Source of the DNA: Rhizobium etli CFN 42
Lineage (GTDB): Bacteria; Pseudomonadota; Alphaproteobacteria; Rhizobiales; Rhizobiaceae
Assembly: GCF_000092045.1 (NCBI RefSeq)
Contig: NC_007761.1
Coordinates: forward strand, 4,101,501 to 4,165,500
Length of the DNA: 64,000 nucleotides
Direction: 5' to 3'
A model generated the notes under the pieces. The model was not told the origin of the DNA. It saw only the letters and a program-made list of their open reading frames with translations, and did no database searches. The position numbers were made by a program, and so were the translations under genes. Below, in pieces: positions 61,600-64,000 of the stretch (positions within the stretch are counted from its first letter, which is position 1; every line of letters starts with the position of its first letter).

Positions 61600-61992
61600 T
61601 CAAATCGTTTTCATCGTATCCGCAGGTGGGTCGGCGAGGACGCGGTCCGCCGCGTCATAATGGCCTGACCGGATATGTCCACGCACCATGGCGAAGGCGG
61701 CGGATAGCACGGCGACGTCGTCAGAAAAGCCGATGACGGCGAAAATATCCGGGATGATGTCGACCGGCATGACGAAATAGGCGAGTGCTGCGAGCAGCAC
61801 ACCGCGCACCTTGGTCGGCGTTTGCGGATCGAGCGCGCAGTAGAAGCCGGCGACGACGTCGCGCGAGAACGGGATCTGCCGCACGGCCCGGCGGAAAGTC
61901 GGCCAGAACTTCTGCCGCACCGTCTTCTCCCGCCGGCTCTGGGTGTCTTCGTCGCCCGGCAGCAGGATTTCCCCGAATTTGACCTCGTCCAT
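61600..61992 (-). CDS. DUF1232 (YkvA family) membrane protein
   Basis: 130 residues from ATG 61992; ATG 62001 abuts its AAAGG and is less well spaced. LLAALAYFVMPVDIIPDIFAVIGFSDDVAVL is the DUF1232 core, with two short hydrophobic segments. Function unknown. It converges on the sigma factor gene. Confidence 0.9.
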   Translation of the reverse strand: MDEVKFGEILLPGDEDTQSRREKTVRQKFWPTFRRAVRQIPFSRDVVAGFYCALDPQTPTKVRGVLLAALAYFVMPVDIIPDIFAVIGFSDDVAVLSAAFAMVRGHIRSGHYDAADRVLADPPADTMKTI

Positions 61993-62073
61993 CCCTGACA
62001 TCCTTTCGTCCCTGCGAACATATGGTGATGGCGCCCAGGCTTTCAATCGTCCAATCGACCCCGAGGTTCGCCT

Positions 62074-62379
62074 TCAGCGCAGACGTCGCGCCGCCGCCTT
62101 CTCCATCGCCCTGGCGAGCTTGAAATCCAGCTCCGTCAGCCCGCCGGCATCATGCGTATTCAACGTCACATCCACCCTGGAATAGACGTTGAACCATTCG
62201 GGATGATGGTTGAGCTTCTCAGCCGTGATCGCTGCCTCCGTCATGAAGCCGAAGGCCTCGATGAAATTCGAAAACTTGAATGTCTTCGAGATCGAGGAGG
62301 CCGCGTCATTGAGCGCCCAGCCAGCAAGCCCCGCCAGCTCTGCCTCGACTGCTGTCCGTTCCAGTCTTTCCGATTTCAT
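62074..62379 (-). CDS. phhB: Pterin-4-alpha-carbinolamine dehydratase
   Basis: 101 residues. The conserved [15 protein letters not shown] and [22 protein letters not shown] contain the active-site histidines. It recycles tetrahydrobiopterin for aromatic hydroxylases, or acts in molybdopterin or transcription roles; no phenylalanine hydroxylase gene is adjacent. Confidence 0.94.
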   Translation of the reverse strand: MKSERLERTAVEAELAGLAGWALNDAASSISKTFKFSNFIEAFGFMTEAAITAEKLNHHPEWFNVYSRVDVTLNTHDAGGLTELDFKLARAMEKAAARRLR

Positions 62380-62414
62380 GCCATGTTCCTCTCGTTCTTC
62401 CGACAGGTCTACCG

Positions 62415-62915
62415 ATGACGCCTATCAGTATCCTCTTCGTTTGCATGGGCAATATATGCCGTTCTCCGCTCGCCGAGGGAATTTTTCGTCATCTCGTCAC
62501 CGAGGCTGGCCTCACCGGCCGCTTCACCGTCGATTCCGCCGGCACCGGCGGCTGGCATGAAGGCGAGCCACCCGACCGGCGTTCGATCGCCACCGCGCAA
62601 AGCCATGGCATCGACATAGCGGGGCAGCGCGCGCGCCGCATCAGGCCAACTGATTTCAACGGTTTCGATCTGATCCTCGCCATGGACCGCGACAATCTGG
62701 CGACGCTTGGCAAGATCGCGCCGCCGGAGGCGAATATCCGACTCTTCGGCGATGCCGCGCTAGGAACGGGAGAGGATATTCCCGACCCCTATTATGGCGG
62801 CCCTGATGGTTTCGAGCTGGTCTATACCAGGCTCTTGACCGGCTGCAGCAGCCTGCTCGAAGCGCTTGGCGTCGAACGTGCCTCATGCAGCGGGAACACT
62901 TCCTCTGTCAGGTAG
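62415..62915 (+). CDS. Low-molecular-weight protein tyrosine phosphatase
   Basis: 166 residues. P-loop CMGNICRS at residues 10-17 (CX5R) and the acid loop DPYYGG are complete. In rhizobia such phosphatases often belong to exopolysaccharide control, but no polysaccharide genes adjoin. Its last 94 nt overlap the convergent thpR gene; the final ~30 residues therefore serve both strands. Confidence 0.93.
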   Translation: MTPISILFVCMGNICRSPLAEGIFRHLVTEAGLTGRFTVDSAGTGGWHEGEPPDRRSIATAQSHGIDIAGQRARRIRPTDFNGFDLILAMDRDNLATLGKIAPPEANIRLFGDAALGTGEDIPDPYYGGPDGFELVYTRLLTGCSSLLEALGVERASCSGNTSSVR

Positions 62916-63415
62916 GGTCCGCCGCCAACCGATTCGCGCGACGAAAGCAGCACGAATCGTGGCGCCGTGAAGGTCGCGGTGTGGAAGTTGCCGCGTCCGG
63001 CCAGATATTGCACGACATCGTCGAGCCGCGAGGATTTGAGCCGTGCCAGCGTCACATGCGGCATGAATTTGCGCGCATCCGGCGGCAGGCCGATCCGCTG
63101 GCAGATGCGCTCGATCTCACCCTGCAGGGCGTACATCTCAGGTGATTGCGAGACGCCGGCCCAGACCGAATGCGGTTTCTTCGAGCCGAAGGAACCGATG
63201 CCTTCGAGGCGGAACTGGAATTCAGGCCGGTCGATCCGGTCGAGGCGTTCGACGATTTCATCGGCCGTGCGGCCGTCGACATCACCGATGAAGCGCAGCG
63301 TGATGTGGTAATTTTCCACATCAATCCATCGTGCTCCGGGGAGGCCACCGCGCAGCAATGAAAGACTCATCGCCGCATTGCGCGGAATTTCGAGGGCGGT
63401 AAACAGTCTCGGCAT
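62822..63415 (-). CDS. thpR: RNA 2',3'-cyclic phosphodiesterase
   Basis: LigT-like 2H phosphoesterase, 197 residues from ATG 63415 (MPRLFTALEIP). Both HxT motifs are present: NYHITLRFIG and MPHVTLARLK. It opens 2',3'-cyclic phosphates in vitro; cellular substrate uncertain. 68 nt after the arylesterase gene; 3' end overlaps the phosphatase gene. Confidence 0.93.
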   Translation of the reverse strand: MPRLFTALEIPRNAAMSLSLLRGGLPGARWIDVENYHITLRFIGDVDGRTADEIVERLDRIDRPEFQFRLEGIGSFGSKKPHSVWAGVSQSPEMYALQGEIERICQRIGLPPDARKFMPHVTLARLKSSRLDDVVQYLAGRGNFHTATFTAPRFVLLSSRESVGGGPYLTEEVFPLHEARSTPSASSRLLQPVKSLV

Positions 63416-63483
63416 AACGAGCACTCCCCGAATCTTTTGCAGGTGCTTACACGGAATCACGCAATCAATGAGCGCGCAAGCCC

Positions 63484-64000
63484 CTATTTCTTCACACTAG
63501 AAATCGTCCCGACGAAATTTGTGACATCGGCTTCCATCTTTTCGACCATGACGTCGATACCTCTCGCATTTGGATGCATCCCGTCATCGAGTTTCAGCCC
63601 CGCATCGAGCGCCACCCCATCGAGGAAGAAGGGATACAGCCGAACTTCGTATTTCTCCGAAAGTTTCCGATAAATTGGATTGAAGCGCTCCGCATAGTCC
63701 GCACCCATGTTCGGCGGCGCCATCATGCCGACGAGGAGCACAGCGATACCGCGCTCCTTCAGGCGACTAATCATACGGTCGAGGTTCTTCTCGCTCTCTT
63801 CGGGCGGAATGCCGCGCAGCGCATCGTTGGCGCCGAGCTCCAGGATGACGCCGTCGGTCCCGTCAGGCACCGACCAGTCGATGCGGGCAAGCCCCCCTGT
63901 CGTCGTGTCGCCCGACACGCCGGCATTCGCGATGGCAACATCGAGCCCCTTCGCCTTCAGGGCCGCCTGCAGCTTTTCGGGGAAACCTTCGCCGGGCGCC
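63484..64000 (-). CDS. tesA: SGNH arylesterase/lysophospholipase, TesA-like (5' end missing)
   Basis: C-terminal 171 residues of a GDSL-type esterase; the start and the catalytic serine block lie beyond base 64000. Visible blocks are NAGVSGDTTTGG (block II), LGANDALRG (block III) and DGMHPNARG with the catalytic Asp-His (block V). These hydrolase genes are commonly divergent from an ABC exporter, not visible here. It ends in LTTT-free SSVKK. Confidence 0.9.
   Translation of the reverse strand, partial: APGEGFPEKLQAALKAKGLDVAIANAGVSGDTTTGGLARIDWSVPDGTDGVILELGANDALRGIPPEESEKNLDRMISRLKERGIAVLLVGMMAPPNMGADYAERFNPIYRKLSEKYEVRLYPFFLDGVALDAGLKLDDGMHPNARGIDVMVEKMEADVTNFVGTISSVKK

Overview
The window reads as a stretch of alphaproteobacterial chromosome of the Rhizobium etli / R. 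leguminosarum type. The evidence is high GC, an F1 ATP synthase operon in the order atpH-A-G-D without the F0 genes, the mdh-sucCD-sucAB-lpdA TCA operon, the sdhCDAB operon, Omp19 and IalB family envelope proteins, a Mic60-like protein beside hemY, and proteins that match rhizobial sequences as I remember them. No database was searched. I see no rRNA, tRNA, CRISPR, prophage or intact insertion sequence; nearly everything is housekeeping sequence.

Layout. 1-6.7 kb (minus): priA, a small membrane protein, then atpH-atpA-atpG-atpD, with atpD cut by the window edge. 6.9-12.1 kb: a DapA-superfamily aldolase, a GNAT enzyme whose 3' end runs antisense into the aldolase gene, an acyltransferase, xerC, a TraB/GumN protein and a cytochrome b561. 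12.1-26.1 kb (minus): omp19, zapE, mdh, sucC, sucD, sucA, a YCII protein, sucB, then an unusual insert of four or five genes (secreted DUF4241-like protein, secreted four-cysteine protein, SDR, LysE exporter), and finally lpdA with its terminator. 26.4-29.8 kb (minus): sdhCDAB. 30.2-34.2 kb: a small secreted protein, then the minus operon tsaD-gpsA-yciI-EVE-methyltransferase (ETF-beta lysine methyltransferase type). 34.3-40.1 kb (plus): hemC-hemD-mic60-hemY-terB-glutamine amidotransferase. 40.1-48.9 kb: MFS exporter, yggT-yggU, ppa, GNAT, typA, M3 oligopeptidase, an unknown 143-residue protein and a LysE exporter.

48.9-52.6 kb looks accessory: a DUF6130-like protein, Ohr, a DUF2798-like protein, a LysR regulator, and divergent from it a DMT transporter gene broken by a frameshift and a stop codon. 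52.7-64 kb: argG, an SDR, a LysE exporter, an ABC transporter of the TrpXYZ-like class, rlmN, ialB, an ECF sigma factor without a neighbouring anti-sigma gene, a DUF1232 protein, pterin dehydratase, a tyrosine phosphatase, thpR and a partial arylesterase.

The TCA genes (mdh, suc, sdh, lpdA) and the ATP synthase together give a concentrated block of central energy metabolism. The features that ordinary annotation would miss are: three intergenic TTAA-N7-TTAAC sites (CtrA-type); an intrinsic terminator for ppa encoded inside the opposing yggU gene; a CTTACGT-AA-ACGTAAG palindrome upstream of mdh; intercistronic hairpins in the suc and ABC operons; a decayed copy of a dispersed rhizobial repeat; and the uncharacterised, tightly coupled gene insert between sucB and lpdA.
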